The notes: generated by a model not told the origin, from the sequence alone. A stretch of DNA of 64,000 nt from Anagrus nilaparvatae (GCA_022575985.1 JAKSXM010000255.1:62001-126000), one strand, 5' to 3'; counted from the first letter of the stretch, positions 9,924-20,685 are shown. Program-made: numbers and translations.

Positions 9924-10270
9924 TTTTTATAATAAAATGCAATATATTTTTTTTAAATATTAAATTTAAACTTTAAACAAAAGAAAAAAACACATTCTTC
10001 TTTTACGCAGCCTAACCTTATCTAATATTGTATACGTGTATACATGTGCATATAAATGTAGTTGTATAGGGTGTTGTGACGTCATATCACGTGACTACGC
10101 GTTTTAAAATCAGTCGAATTCATATTCTTTTTTTCGAGTTTTTAATTAAAAATTATAAAAAAAATATTTTATTTTGTCAAAAATTATTTATAAAAACGGA
10201 AAGTTCACAACTTAATGAAAATAATGGTATATAATTTATTTATAAATTTGATTACATGCAAGTCCCCTAT

Positions 10271-12120
10271 TGAAAATAATTTACATAATACATGGTCTCC
10301 GTGAATAATGCATGACGTTCTATACGTACCTAAATTAAGTCAAAATTTATTTTGAGTAAAAGTTTTAGCAAAACGAGGTATTGATTTTAAAATTAATAAT
10401 TATGGAAAAAATTGTGTTTTTTTAAAAAATGAAACTGTTGTAGCTACAGGTTCTGATTTAGGTAATTTATATAAAATTAATTTACGTGTCGTATTACCGA
10501 ATCAATGTCTTATTACTGAAAAGGTTGATACTCTACAGCTGTGGCACGAACGACTCTGTCATCAAAATAAACGGCATGTTAAAAGTTTTTTATGTACTTT
10601 AGGCATTAAAATCCTTAATTTCAATGATTTTTGTGGCGGTTTGGCTTACGGAAAACTTCATAAGTTGCCTTTTAATGACAGACTCGATCGTGCTAAGGAA
10701 GTTAGAGAAATAATACATACTGATGTATGTGGGCCTATGGAAATTGAATATCTTGGTAGAAAAAGATATTGTGTCATTTTTAAAGACGATTTTTCAAGCT
10801 ATAGAAAAATTTATTTTATGAATAAAAAATCTGAAGTTTTTGTACACTTAAAAGATTTTTGTATTGAAGTTACAAATCAATTTAACAATGACATAAAAGA
10901 GATCCATAGTGACCGTGGCTTAGAGTATAATAATAAAAATGTAAATGACTTTTTGAAAAGCACAGGTATCAAGCATACTATGAGTACTCCCTATTCTCTG
11001 CAGCAAAACGGCGTTGCTGAGAGAGAAAATCGTATAATTGAAGAGGCTGCTCGATTAATGATTTATTCGCGCTCTGATTTACCGCGATTTTTATGGGCAG
11101 AGGCAATGAATACTGCCGCTTATGTAATAAATCGAACAGGTCCTACTAAAATTTCTGATAAAACGCCGTATGAGCTTTGGCACGGTAACCCAGCTGATAT
11201 TTCAAATTAAAAGTTTTTGGTACTGAATGTTTTGCACTTATATCAGAGCAACAAAGAAAAAAGCTTGATAAAAAGTCGGTAAAAGGTTTTCTCGTTGGTT
11301 ACGGAGATGATAACGAAGGTTATCGTGTATATACCAGAATATAAGGATGTTATCATAAGTCACGACGTAACTTTTAAACCCGAAAATTGAGTCCTTAAAA
11401 TACGAATATAGAATCTCAGAAAAATGATGTAACTAAAGTAGACGAAACGGTACCCGAAATCGATGACGGTCATTATACTGATGAAAATGAAAACGAAAAT
11501 GAGGTAGAAAATTTTGGTATTAACGATGAAAATGACTCGAACGAGAACCAAACGACTAGTATTGATTGTAGAGTCTTAAGAAACCGGAAAAATTTAAAAC
11601 CCACAGAATTTTTCGGTTGTCCCATTAGCTACTATACTGAAACTGTACCAGAAAACTATAAGCAAGCTATTGAATCTAACGAATCGGATTTTTGGTCAGA
11701 AGCGATGAAAGATGAATTAAAATCCTTAACTGATCAAAATACGTGGATACTTGTTGAAAAACCCGAAAATCATAAAGTTATTAACAATAAATGGGTATTT
11801 AAAATTAAAGAAAACCCTAAAGGTTCATTAAGGTATAAAGCCCGCTTAGTTATTAAAGGTTATTCACAAATCGAAGGAATTGACTATACTAAGACGTTTA
11901 GTCCAGTCGTATCTTTTGATACTATACGAACGCTTTTAAGTATTACAGCTATCAATGGCTTAGTTTTACGTCAATTCGATATAAAAACTGCATTTTTATA
12001 TGGAGACCTTAAAGAAAATATTTATATGAAGCAGCCACAAGGTTTTAATGATGGGTCCTCGCGAGTTTGTAAGCTATTAAAGAGTTTATACGGTTTAAAA
12101 CAGGCACTGAGATTTTGGCT
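10271..12120 (+). pseudogene. copia-type integrase and truncated reverse transcriptase
   Basis: Downstream half of the split retrotransposon. The GAG-pre-integrase motif LWHERLCHQNKRH is near 10540. The integrase core follows with its DDE residues in HTDVCGP, HSDRGLEY and NGVAERENR, in a frame open from 10641 to 11210. After a frameshift comes the integrase C-terminus (KGFLVGYGDDNEGYRVY), then an acidic linker, then RT from about 11640: WVFKIKEN, YKARLVIKGYSQ, and the first catalytic Asp in FDIKTAFLYGDL. The reading ends at SLYGLKQAL; the second RT Asp pair, RNase H and 3' LTR are missing because unrelated repeat DNA starts near 12120. Stops near 10314 and 10355 show decay. Confidence 0.85.
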
Positions 12121-12615
12121 TGAACGCAGAGCTGGGCGTGCATGGCATTTTGGGCACGGAAAACTAACAGCCGTATATACGGCCAAGCAGTCAAGAGTTC
12201 AGTCGCTAGTCATGAATTTTGACTTCTTTTTCATTAATAATCAATATTTTACCACAAAAAAGCGACTCAAAAAACCCGTATGGGCATATCCTGGACGCTC
12301 AAAGTGCGAAAATAACGAAAACACCCCTTTCAGGGGTAGTTTCATTTATTTTAAGGGTAAAATATTTATTATTTATGAAAAAGAAGTCGATATTCTTGAT
12401 TAGCGACCCAAAAAACCTATATGGGCATACCCTGGATGCTCAAACGGCGAAAATAGCAAAATCACCCCTTTCAGGGGTAGTTTAGCTATTTTAAGGGTAA
12501 AATATTGATTATTTATGAAAAAGAAGTCGAAATTCTTAATCAGCGACCCAAAAACACGTATGGTGAAAATCTGAGCGCTCATTGTGCAAGTATGTAAAAA
12601 AACCCCTTTTTGGGG
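12121..12615 (+). repeat. Repeat R, about 2.5 tandem 140-bp units
   Basis: The first 110 bp after the copia truncation include the perfect palindrome GCCGTATATACGGC (12170-12183). From 12236 the R units begin; GCGAC(C/T)C lies near 12261, 12402 and 12543, a spacing of about 140 bp. Each unit has a CCCCTTTCAGGGG or CCCCTTTTTGGGG hairpin and the phrase GAAAAAGAAGTCGA. Short open frames across it are chance products of the repeat. The last hairpin runs directly into oxidoreductase coding sequence at about 12616. Confidence 0.8.
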
Positions 12616-12957
12616 GTATATTAATTGCAGGCAGTGCAGGATCAGCCATTGCTTTCAGGCTTTCTGAAATGTCTAATTTTTCTATATTATTATTAAAAGC
12701 AGGGGGTCAAGAATTATTACCTTATGATATTCCTTTGATGGACCATTTCTTCATTTGTTTAAATTTGTTAATTGGGATGATTCATCCGAGCCATCTCCAA
12801 ATTATTGTACTGGAATGAAAAATGGTATGTGTAACGTCCTAGGTGGAAAAGTCATGAGTGGATCGAGTGTTATCAGTGATTTAATATCTTTCCGAGGAAG
12901 TCCGATAGATTATGACACCTATTGTCGATATAAGATTGTCGAAACTGTCGCACACTA
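12616..12957 (+). pseudogene. GMC oxidoreductase pseudogene, N-terminal piece
   Basis: Encodes the FAD-binding start of a glucose-methanol-choline oxidoreductase (insect glucose-dehydrogenase type). The dinucleotide-binding loop reads GSAGSAIAFRLSEM, followed by ILLLKAGG. After a frameshift near 12755 the homology continues in another frame with SSEPSPNYC, then VLGGKVMSGSSV (family usual GKVLGGSS) and FRGSPIDYDTY, then is lost. There is no start codon: the first residues are replaced by repeat R. Only about 110 of some 600 family residues remain. Confidence 0.8.
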
Positions 12958-13871
12958 GACAAATGTAATAAATTGAATTTTACAAAAAACAACAGATAGT
13001 TCCTTATTGATCAAATAAAAAAATACATATTATAATTTTAAATTTTAATAGGAACAAAAAATCAATAAGTTTTATAATTTAAATGGTCACGTGGTTTGAA
13101 AACAGATATACTAATGCATCTTTCCTATCTTTCCCTATACGTTCAATTCGATATTTTTAGACTTTATAAATTATTAATAATTAAACAATTTAATTATATC
13201 ATTTATTAATAATTGAAAGTTCTAAATTTGATCGTTCAAATAATATTTTTATTTATGCTTTTAACTATATGCAATGAATGATTTGTATAGGGCTATCACT
13301 TAACCTAAATATTCCCGTTACCCAAAAAAAATAACTTATTTTAAATGAAAACTGTTAAAATATAATAAATTTTTCTATTGATGATAGATTAAGGCGAATT
13401 GGGTTTCGGGTTGACCGTATAATATATTTTTTTTTATTTTACCAGTTTTGTGTCCGTAAGCAGTCTCTCCACATTGCATTTAGATAGGAAGCTTTAAGAA
13501 GCAATTTTGGACCAAAGATTAAGCATTTGTGGCTTATCTAAACTAAGGTATATCAAAAAAAGCTATCAAACCCATTTCGAATTTTTTAAGGGATGAGGGA
13601 TTGATAATATTTAAATATTATTTATATTATTTAGATCAAATTAATAATAATAATTAATTTCAAGTATTTAAAACAACTAAATTAATATTATTCTAAGTAT
13701 CATTTGACTCCCCCTACCCTTAAACTGGACAAATTTGAACCCCCCTTGATTTTCAAGTTCTTAAGGTACCCCCTACCTAATATATGTTTCATGTTAAAAT
13801 GTTTGCGAAATTTGGGGAGTGTCAAAGGACCTTATTCATAATACTCAAAATAAGTGGAAGACATTCGCGTT
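12958..13871. other. Gene-free AT-rich stretch
   Basis: No coding region, RNA gene or tandem repeat is evident. The only recognisable part is the G-rich repeat relative at 13690-13795, listed separately. Confidence 0.5.
13690..13795 (-). repeat. G-rich dispersed repeat, copy 2
   Basis: On the minus strand it reads GGTAGGGGGTACC, then GTTCAAATTTGTCCAGTTTA and GGGTAGGGGGAGTCAAAT, matching the copy at 3417-3490 in order and spacing but with clear divergence. Confidence 0.5.
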
Positions 13872-14078
13872 CCCACGTAAAAAGATTAAGCATACCGTAA
13901 TCTTAATTTTTACTGTAATCTAACCTAATTAAGCTTAATTAACCTAAAAAGCTTAATAATTAAAAAAAAATGTCGAAAAAGGTTAAATTAATAAATTTTT
14001 TTTAGGTCAAGTAACCTTACGAGTAAGCTTACCCAAAATTAAGCTTATAGTAAGCTTATAGTAATCTTTTTACGTGGG
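13872..14078. mobile_element. 207-bp MITE
   Basis: CCCACGTAAAAAGATTA (13872-13888) is exactly inverted at 14062-14078. The interior repeats TAAGCTTA-like words (AAGCTTATAGT twice near 14041). No transposase. The flanks share only TT, so the superfamily is undetermined. From 14079 to 14489 nothing else is recognisable. Confidence 0.65.
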
Positions 14079-14489
14079 TTGATACTGAATAAATTATATG
14101 ATAAGTATATGTTGCAGTAACTTTGTTGCCAAAAAAGTTACTAAATATCAACAATGTTACTAAACATCATTTTTAATTTTATAATTAAAAAAATTTTATA
14201 ATTAATTTACGCGCAGCGTCAGGGAAATACGTACTTTCGGGCCGCAGTACAGAAAAATCGTTTTTATCAAAGTTACTAAGTGGCTATGATGATTTTATAA
14301 AATTTATATTTTCTATTAGTTATTTTATTGAGTTATATTTCTTAAAATTGTTTTCTAAAAAATCGAAACATTTTATAAAATCCCCAGTATTTTTCAAAAG
14401 TCACTGGTTTCACGAAAAAGACTGTAACATATACATCATGTAAAAGTTAGTAAATTATAAAATTAATAATTTTGTAATAATTATCTTAC

Positions 14490-15655
14490 TTTAAGTTGTG
14501 AATCAACAACAGAAAATTTATCAGTTTCGGGGCCCATTTTGTTAGTTCTAACATAATGCCAATAATCCATAGGTAATGTTCTCCATAGGTAATGTGACAT
14601 ATTCCCAATAATCATTTGATCTGTACGTATATATAATTTTCACAACCAACTAGTGGTTTTATTATAAACGTAGTGTTATATTTCATTATTTCTGTTTCAG
14701 CAAACGATATTGATTCATTGATACCTTTAATCATTCTAATAACATAATTTTCAGTACTCCAAAATAATACTATTATCCTTAATACAATTTTTGGACGAAC
14801 TTTTAGATCCTTACTTTTTAACGAGACATTGCCACTACTTTCGGGTGTTAATAAAACAGGTAGTATTTGAAAAGCATAAGTGAAAAGATATTCTTTATAC
14901 ATTTTTCAGTTCAATTCATCACTTATACCAAGAGCTTTATATAGTAAGGGATCATTAAAAACAGATAAATTAAGAATGATTAATTCGAAATTCGGCGGGC
15001 CTTCACGGTCATTTAAATCATCAACGTTTAAGAACCCAATGGCTTAACCTGCCGTAGAACAAAGCGGGCCATCTCGGTTTTTTCCATTTTTAGTAAAGTA
15101 CTTATTCAAGTTCTGGTCCCAAGGTCTAAGAAAATATGGTATTATAACAGTTTCTGTTAGATATTGACGAAATATCTATTTGTTCAACAAGGGAAAAAAA
15201 TAGGATTTGGTTTTCAATGTAGTTTAATGAGTGCAGACAGCATTGAAAGTAAAATTTCCTATATTTTTTCCTGTGTTCAACACTTAGTTTTTCATTAAAA
15301 GCGAAAAAAAGATCGCCCGAAAGTAAGAAAGTAGATGTTTTTTGCAGCGTGTAATGAAAAATAATAAACCATTTACTCCCAGGTGATTAAATAGATTTTT
15401 TCTAACTCCAGGAGCATCCTGAATAACATGTATGCCATGTTCTTGAAAATTTTCTTTTGCACCAATTCCAGAATGCATAAGAATAAAAGATGAATTAATA
15501 ACACCAGCAGATAGGTTCTTTTTTTGCTTCAACAACTATTTTTTTAAATCCATTTCTAAAAATAACTCCATAAACATTTTTAGTTTCTGGATCAATAAGA
15601 ATATTTTCAACTGTACTGTTTACTTAATAAGTTGGGCCTATTCTTAACTGAATGG
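14490..15655 (-). pseudogene. GMC oxidoreductase pseudogene, middle to C-terminal piece
   Basis: Read on the minus strand from 15655 downwards, family landmarks appear in order across several frames: STVENILIDPETKNVYGV, LSAGVINSSFILMHSGIG (family usual LSAGAINSPQLLMLSGIG), HGIHVIQDAPGVRKNLFNH, NRDGPLCSTAG, FLNVDDLNDREGPPNFE, LPVLLTPESSGNVSLKS, and near the C-terminus NKMGPETDKFSVVDSQLKV. The last exon ends at a GTAAGA donor (14484-14489), so the final exon was lost or lies elsewhere. Stops and shifts (for example TAA after GPTY near 15625) make it dead. It faces the N-terminal piece at 12616-12957; together they lack the section between about the GSPIDYD and TVENIL landmarks. Confidence 0.85.
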
Positions 15656-15732
15656 TAGCTTTTTGGGTCGCTTTTTTGTGGTAAAATATTGATTACTAGC
15701 AAAAGTTGGAGGGGGGGGCAGAGCCCCCCCCC
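15655..15732 (-). repeat. Repeat R fragment plus G8/C8 hairpin
   Basis: Positions 15660-15696 are the reverse complement of the R start at 12236-12272 (ATCAATATTTTACCAC, then GCGACCCAAAAA). Next to it, a run of eight G, a CAGAG loop and a long C run (15712-15732) form a perfect hairpin. The R fragment sits upstream of the minus-strand GMC piece, just as R sits upstream of the plus-strand piece. Confidence 0.65.
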
Positions 15733-16429
15733 CCTGTATTGCGTTTACTTCTGTTTCTGTTGCTTAAGAAAATCATTTCACTGCACATTTAAAATTATGC
15801 AAACACATTAAGAGTTTTCAGAGGAGCCTAGTTCTGTCCCCAGTAAAGTTATAATTATTAATTACGGAAAAATATTTGAAAAGTTATTTGAGAGACTATT
15901 TCTAATCCCAAAGATTAGATATTAATATTATTATTTCTTATGGAATCGACGTGTTTCTCCCGCACGAACAGAATCTATAGCATTTTAGTCTTAATATCTC
16001 GTGTACCATTTTGGTATTCTATAGACTTAGAGACTTCAAGACCTATTATGAATCATGTTAGTCGGCTAGTAATTTCATAATTTAAACTTCGCATTATTAA
16101 CTGGATATGCAATTTTTTCGGTAATTTTTGATCTAGAGAATTTAAGACCTCATAATAAAAATTTATCAAATAATTTTCAGAGGGGCGTCTTTATAGTTCT
16201 AATAGTTTGTAGCGAAAACAATATAAATTGCAAATAATACAGTCATTTTTAAATAAAAAATCGTACATTTGACTCCTGGATATGCAAAATCTAGTTTTTT
16301 AGAGGGCCCTAATTTTTCGTTAATGATAAACTCAATTAACTAATTTGTAAAAAAATTAATTTATGATACAACAATCATGTTTTTGTTTTCTGAATAGTAA
16401 AGAATCTATAAAATTTCCTAAATTTTTCT
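15733..16429. other. Gene-free stretch
   Basis: AT-rich DNA with no recognisable coding, RNA or repeat structure. Confidence 0.4.
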
Positions 16430-17250
16430 CTATTTTTTTTATTTTACTGCAAATTATCAAAAAATTATTTTTGAAAAATATAAAAAATTTTTCAGACTTC
16501 AAAAAAATTTTACATATTTTTAAAGAAGCGTCCGTTTTTTATGCAAATATATCTGAATACGTATAAATTAGTGCGGAATCGAGTAATACCAACTTCAACA
16601 GTAAAATTTTATCATATTTAGAAGTTATTTCACTTTTTAATCAAATTTTCAAAAAAATTTATTTTTTCCAAAAATAGTAAAAATTGAATATCTCCAAAAG
16701 TACGGTAACTGAGTTCCAAAACTATGGCTTATGTCACCCGCTGACTTTTTCTCTATATTTTGACACTTCATTTTGACATTGATTCAACCCTGGTGATGAA
16801 ACACATACAGACACAGACCCACAAATAGATGATTATAAATACCACAAAAAATAAAAAAATTTTAAAAAATTTTCCGACCAGCTTCAAAAATATTTTATAA
16901 AATCTTTAAGATACCTCCGTTTTGAATAAAAATTTAGGAGAATATGCAAGAATTGGTGCCAAATCAAATACTACAAAGTGTGACCGTAAAATTTTTCGAT
17001 TGTCTCAAGATATTTTAATTTTTGTTAAAAATTTTTTAAAATTTTATCAAGTTCAAAAACACTAAAAATTGAATATCTCCAAAAGTACGATAGCTGAATC
17101 GCAAAACTATGGCCTATGTCACTTGCGGACATTTTTTCTTTAATTTGACACCGGTTTTATATAATTTCGTTCACTGGTTTGACCCTGATGATAATACACA
17201 CACACAGACACACAGACACACAGACACACAAATAAATTTTCAAATATATA
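16430..17250. repeat. Old direct duplication, about 395 bp apart
   Basis: TGAATATCTCCAAAAGTACG occurs at 16685 and 17080. The following 150 bp match with divergence in both places: an AAAACTATGGC phrase, a GACATT or GACACC block, a CCCTG(G/A)TGATGA phrase and an ACACAGACACA tract. The upstream parts (about 16450 and 16850) also resemble each other. This is an ancient non-coding tandem duplication. A 67-codon open frame inside it has no recognisable features. Confidence 0.6.
17195..17230. repeat. ACACAG microsatellite
   Basis: (AC)n followed by three ACAGACAC units, the expanded version of the short ACACAGACACAG tract near 16810 in the sister duplicate. Confidence 0.85.
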
Positions 17251-17261
17251 TAGTAGTAAGA

Positions 17262-17812
17262 TTAATGAAAAAGAAGTCAAAATTCTTGACTAGCGACCCA
17301 AAAAATCTATATGGGCATGTCCTGGACGCTCAAAGTGCGAAAATAACGAAAACACCCCTTTTAGGGGTAGTTTCATTTATTTTAAGGGTAAAATATTTAT
17401 TATTTATGAAAAAGAAGTCGAAATTCTTTATTAGTGACCCAAAAAACCTATATGGGCATACCCTGGATGCTCAAACGGCGAAAATAGCAAAATCACCCCT
17501 TTTAGGGGTAGTTTTAGCTATTTTAAGGGTGAAATATTGATTATTCATGAAAAAGAAGTCGAAATTCTTGATCAGCGACCCTAAAAAACCCGTATGGTGC
17601 AAATCTGAACGCTCAAAGTGCGAATATGTAAAAAAACCCCTTTTTGGGGGTAGTTTTTGCAAATTTAAGGGTGAAGACCCCATTTCTTTACGAAATGACC
17701 CCGATTTTCGTGTTCAGCGACCCAAAAAACCAATAGTACAGCAAACCTCGTGTTCGCCAGTGAAAATACAATCAAACCCGTGTTTTGACTGGAGTAATAC
17801 TGATCCATTTTA
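17262..17812 (+). repeat. Repeat R, best-preserved copy, four units of 141 bp
   Basis: The GACCC landmark recurs at 17291, 17432, 17573 and 17715, so the period is 141 bp. Each unit runs GAAAAAGAAGTC, AAATTCTTGA(C/T), (T/C)AG(C/T)GACCC, the ATGGGCAT section, GCTCAAA, then a CCCCTTTTAGGGG or CCCCTTTTTGGGG hairpin, TAGTTT and TTTTAAGGGT. The last unit changes into the family tail ending TTTTGACTGGAGTAATAC. Compared with the copies at 1-285 and 2985-3410 the tail is the conserved part, as expected of a true element end. Confidence 0.8.
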
Positions 17813-19036
17813 ACATGGAACATGTTCATTGGATGGGGTATTTGAAAAAGGTATGACTCGTTAGGGGGGATGTTAACATGCTTTTAGAACGTTTTAGTAC
17901 TAAAAAGTTTTTGGAAGGTTTGTAAAAGCTTTTTAAAACGTTTTTAAAACCTTTTTCCTGGTTTTTACCGATGTTCATTTGCAAATCGGCACACTACATC
18001 AAGTTGTTTATAAAATTTTTTTTTTAGATAATAGTTTTATGACCTGAAGTATCATATTCGAGCCAGTATTTTTCTCTACGGGCAGTTTGGGAAATAAGAA
18101 ACACCCTAATGTATATACCTTTATTCGGAATTTTCCTGGGAAGAATGACCTTAAGTAAACTGATACTTTATAAAAATATTTTCTATTTATATATATACAA
18201 ATTAAAAGTTTAATTAGTAATGAAGTAACGTGTTATCAATGCATTGACATTCTTGATAATTATCAATTTTCTCGTCAAAATTCAAGTTTTTTTAAAATTT
18301 GAATTATTGTTTATTATTATTATTACTATCTTTATTTGCCTGGCAAAATATAGTACATTCTTTTTACACATAATTAGTAAATTAATTAAAATAAATAAAG
18401 CAATAGTAAAAAGCATTAAATTATAGTAAATAAATTAATTAAGTAATTAACAACAAGCAGTCATTAATCAGTCAGCCAATAATGTCAATATATTTAGTTA
18501 AAAATAATTAGTATTAAGGGGTTACTATTATATTTTAATTTTATAAGTTAAATATCACCTGACCTATATAATTATTGCCTTATACTTACTTTAATTTTTA
18601 TTTTATTTAAAAAAAAATGGAATAACATTTTATTTATATTCTATCAACAAAATAATAAGTTTTTTACATCCCGTTGAATCCAACAGCCTTTCAGTAGTTG
18701 GATGTAGCCCAAGGGTGGCCCAAAATACCATAAAAATAAAATTAACCAAAAGATAATATAAAGATTGTTTTTATTTTATAATTGTTTTTTTTTTTATTTT
18801 CAGAAAATAAAAAAATAATTGTAAAAAAAAATATTTTATTTTTTTAACGCAAAATAATGATCAGATTTGATACTGGTTACTGCAAATAATTAATACAAAA
18901 AGTTATTTTAAATTAACAAACTATTCTTTATTTCCAACAATTTGGTAATAATTTTAATTACAAATGATTTTAAAAATCAAAAAAGCATGAAAATTATATC
19001 AATAAATTATAATAGAAAGTTTTTTCTTTATAATTT
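17813..19036. other. Gene-free AT-rich stretch
   Basis: No gene seen. It contains short imperfect repeats of TTTTAAAACGTTTTTAAAAC type near 17920-17950. A 60-codon open frame at 18244 is hydrophobic AT-rich noise with no start context or homology that I recognise. Confidence 0.4.
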
Positions 19037-19042
19037 TTTATT
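19037..19042 (-). promoter_or_regulatory. Possible polyadenylation signal of the F-box gene
   Basis: AATAAA on the minus strand, 11 bases past the TAG stop of the F-box gene. In DNA this AT-rich the hexamer is expected often, so this is only a candidate. Confidence 0.25.
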
Positions 19043-19053
19043 TTATATGACAT

Positions 19054-20685
19054 CTATAAACAAAATAAAAAATTTTCTTCTATACTAAAAATTTTTGGAA
19101 TTTCTGGAACCTCATCTAATAATGTAATAGATGGTGGAACATTATTGGATGCACTATTATCAATTCCAGAAAATTGAATAAATATTCTTAAATTTTTTTT
19201 TCTAACATTTACAGTTTCAATTGCTGCATCAATTAACTTATTATTTATTTTTTTGCATCTACTAACATTAAGTGTTTCAAGATATGGTGCTGTTTTTAAC
19301 AATTTAATTAATTCATCACTTTCTAAATTAACATTTTGACTACAATACAATTTTTGGATGTTTGGCATAAAACTTAGTGATTTACCAGTAATATTTGGCA
19401 ACCCATCAGCTAACAATATTTCTAAACTTTTAATTGATGTTATGTAACTTAAACCTATACCTGTTATCATATCTGAAGTATTGGATAAATTAACAGCTTT
19501 TAAGCATTTACAATTTGATCCTATAATTTTTAAGAACTCATCACAAACTTGTTCATAAAATTGATTTGATAGATCAAGTATTTCTATATAACGTATAATA
19601 TAAAATAGTTTATTAAGTTTTGAAAATGAAATTTCAACGCTCGCTGTTAACTTAAAAAAATTTATATTTTTGTATAGATTTGAAAATTTGAAAATATTTT
19701 TATCAATTTTTGTACGATCTTCTAATTCTAAATTTTTTAATGTTGAATGAAATTTCTCTAATTTAACAGAATTTAAATCTATTTTACAATCATCTAAAAC
19801 CATTGTTTCCAAAGGAGCTTTTGATAAACTCATTATTATATCATCGTTAATTAAAAAATAACTTAGTTTTAAATTTTCAAGATTTTGCATCCTTGAAAAA
19901 AAGTCTTTCATAGAAATTAAATTTTCTGTTCTTGTTTCCACTTTAAAATCCTCTGATGTTTTATAAAAAACTAATTCTGTAATTTTTGAATCAGAACTTA
20001 TCGAGCCTACTGATAAATTTTTAATAATCTTTTTATTAAAATCAGCATCCTTATTTTTACTTTCATAATCAAAACTATGATCAAAGTGAAATACTTCTAA
20101 ATTTCTAAAGCGTAGTGGTAATTTATATGCTACAGATATATCTATTTGATTATTTCTTAAAATTAATGTCTCTAAAGAGTCAGGAGATACATATAATAAA
20201 CAAGATCCATCTAATTTGCAACCACTAATTATTAAGGTTTTTAGGCCCTTATTTCTAATAAATAAGGGAATGAATAAATTATCTGATATTTTTGAACCTC
20301 TCCCATATTCACTCTCACTTATATTTACATCTAATTCTGCTAAGTTTTCGCAATAAATACTAAGGTATTGAATAACAACTGCTGAATTTAAAGAATTTAC
20401 CATTTTTATTTTTGAATCTGGAATAGTTACATCTATCGATTTTAAAAATCTGCCGATTCTCTTCAAAATTTCATTCAATATTACACTTTTATTACATTCT
20501 GTTCTGTTTTCTTTAAATAAATTTGTAGATGTTAATAAATATTCAATATCTAGATTTCTAAATCTTCTCCATGTTGATTCACTGGCTTCTTTCCATACTT
20601 TGATGACACGTTCATACCTAATTCTGTCCACGATTGGAAGATATTGAAATATTTCAGCAAGACAATCATGATTCAGTGATTCCAT
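19054..20685 (-). CDS. F-box / leucine-rich-repeat protein, intact single exon
   Basis: 543 codons with no interruption. Residues 1-45 (MESLNHDCLAEIFQYLPI, then RIRYERVIKVWKEAS) match an F-box, the helix bundle that binds Skp1 in SCF ubiquitin ligases. The rest is a chain of leucine-rich repeats of RNI type, for example LKTLIISGCKL, LETLILRNNQI, LENLKLSYFLI, LETMVLDDCKI, IEILDLSNQFY, LKAVNLSNTS, LEILLADGLPNI and LETLNVSRCKKI. Such proteins usually select substrates through the LRR surface. No signal peptide or membrane segment is visible, so it is probably nuclear or cytosolic. The start is the first ATG of the F-box. There are no neighbours to suggest a pathway. Lack of introns may reflect a retroposed or multicopy family member. 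F-box/LRR families are expanded in some parasitoid wasps; the link here is inference. Confidence 0.85.
   Translation of the reverse strand: MESLNHDCLAEIFQYLPIVDRIRYERVIKVWKEASESTWRRFRNLDIEYLLTSTNLFKENRTECNKSVILNEILKRIGRFLKSIDVTIPDSKIKMVNSLNSAVVIQYLSIYCENLAELDVNISESEYGRGSKISDNLFIPLFIRNKGLKTLIISGCKLDGSCLLYVSPDSLETLILRNNQIDISVAYKLPLRFRNLEVFHFDHSFDYESKNKDADFNKKIIKNLSVGSISSDSKITELVFYKTSEDFKVETRTENLISMKDFFSRMQNLENLKLSYFLINDDIIMSLSKAPLETMVLDDCKIDLNSVKLEKFHSTLKNLELEDRTKIDKNIFKFSNLYKNINFFKLTASVEISFSKLNKLFYIIRYIEILDLSNQFYEQVCDEFLKIIGSNCKCLKAVNLSNTSDMITGIGLSYITSIKSLEILLADGLPNITGKSLSFMPNIQKLYCSQNVNLESDELIKLLKTAPYLETLNVSRCKKINNKLIDAAIETVNVRKKNLRIFIQFSGIDNSASNNVPPSITLLDEVPEIPKIFSIEENFLFCL

Larger units (their letters stand above)
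5954..10268. mobile_element. 4.3-kb ISL2EU-like DNA transposon, transposase plus nuclease
   Basis: The termini are perfect 13-bp inverted repeats, AGGGGACTTGCAT (5954-5966) and its complement (10256-10268), flanked by AT on both sides (5952-5953, 10269-10270). Taking AT as a 2-bp target duplication keeps the copia reading frame across the junction. A subterminal inverted pair, GTCACAACACC (6121-6131) and its complement (10070-10080), lies near each end. Two convergent genes fill it: a THAP/DDE transposase on plus and a SWIM/YqaJ nuclease on minus. ISL2EU elements are known for pairing an IS5-like transposase with a YqaJ nuclease and a 2-bp target duplication. A Harbinger relative is the alternative. 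Both genes are broken, so this copy is not autonomous. Confidence 0.75.

Noticed and set aside
5954..10268. P-element or Kolobok assignment because of the THAP domain
   Set aside because: P elements give 8-bp and Kolobok TTAA duplications; neither is present, and the DDE core with HVER motif and the YqaJ partner fit the IS5/ISL2EU group better.
11360..11551. Minus-strand 63-codon hydrophobic frame
   Set aside because: Antisense to the acidic linker of copia pol (runs of GAA/GAT read as F/I/V); composition artefact.
16363..16566. 67-codon open frame rich in F, K and I
   Set aside because: AT-rich composition explains it; it lies in an old duplicated non-coding region and has no family resemblance.
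17109..17540. Plus-strand 143-codon open frame
   Set aside because: It runs from duplicated non-coding DNA through the ACACAG microsatellite into repeat R units; no domain, and the translation itself is repetitive.
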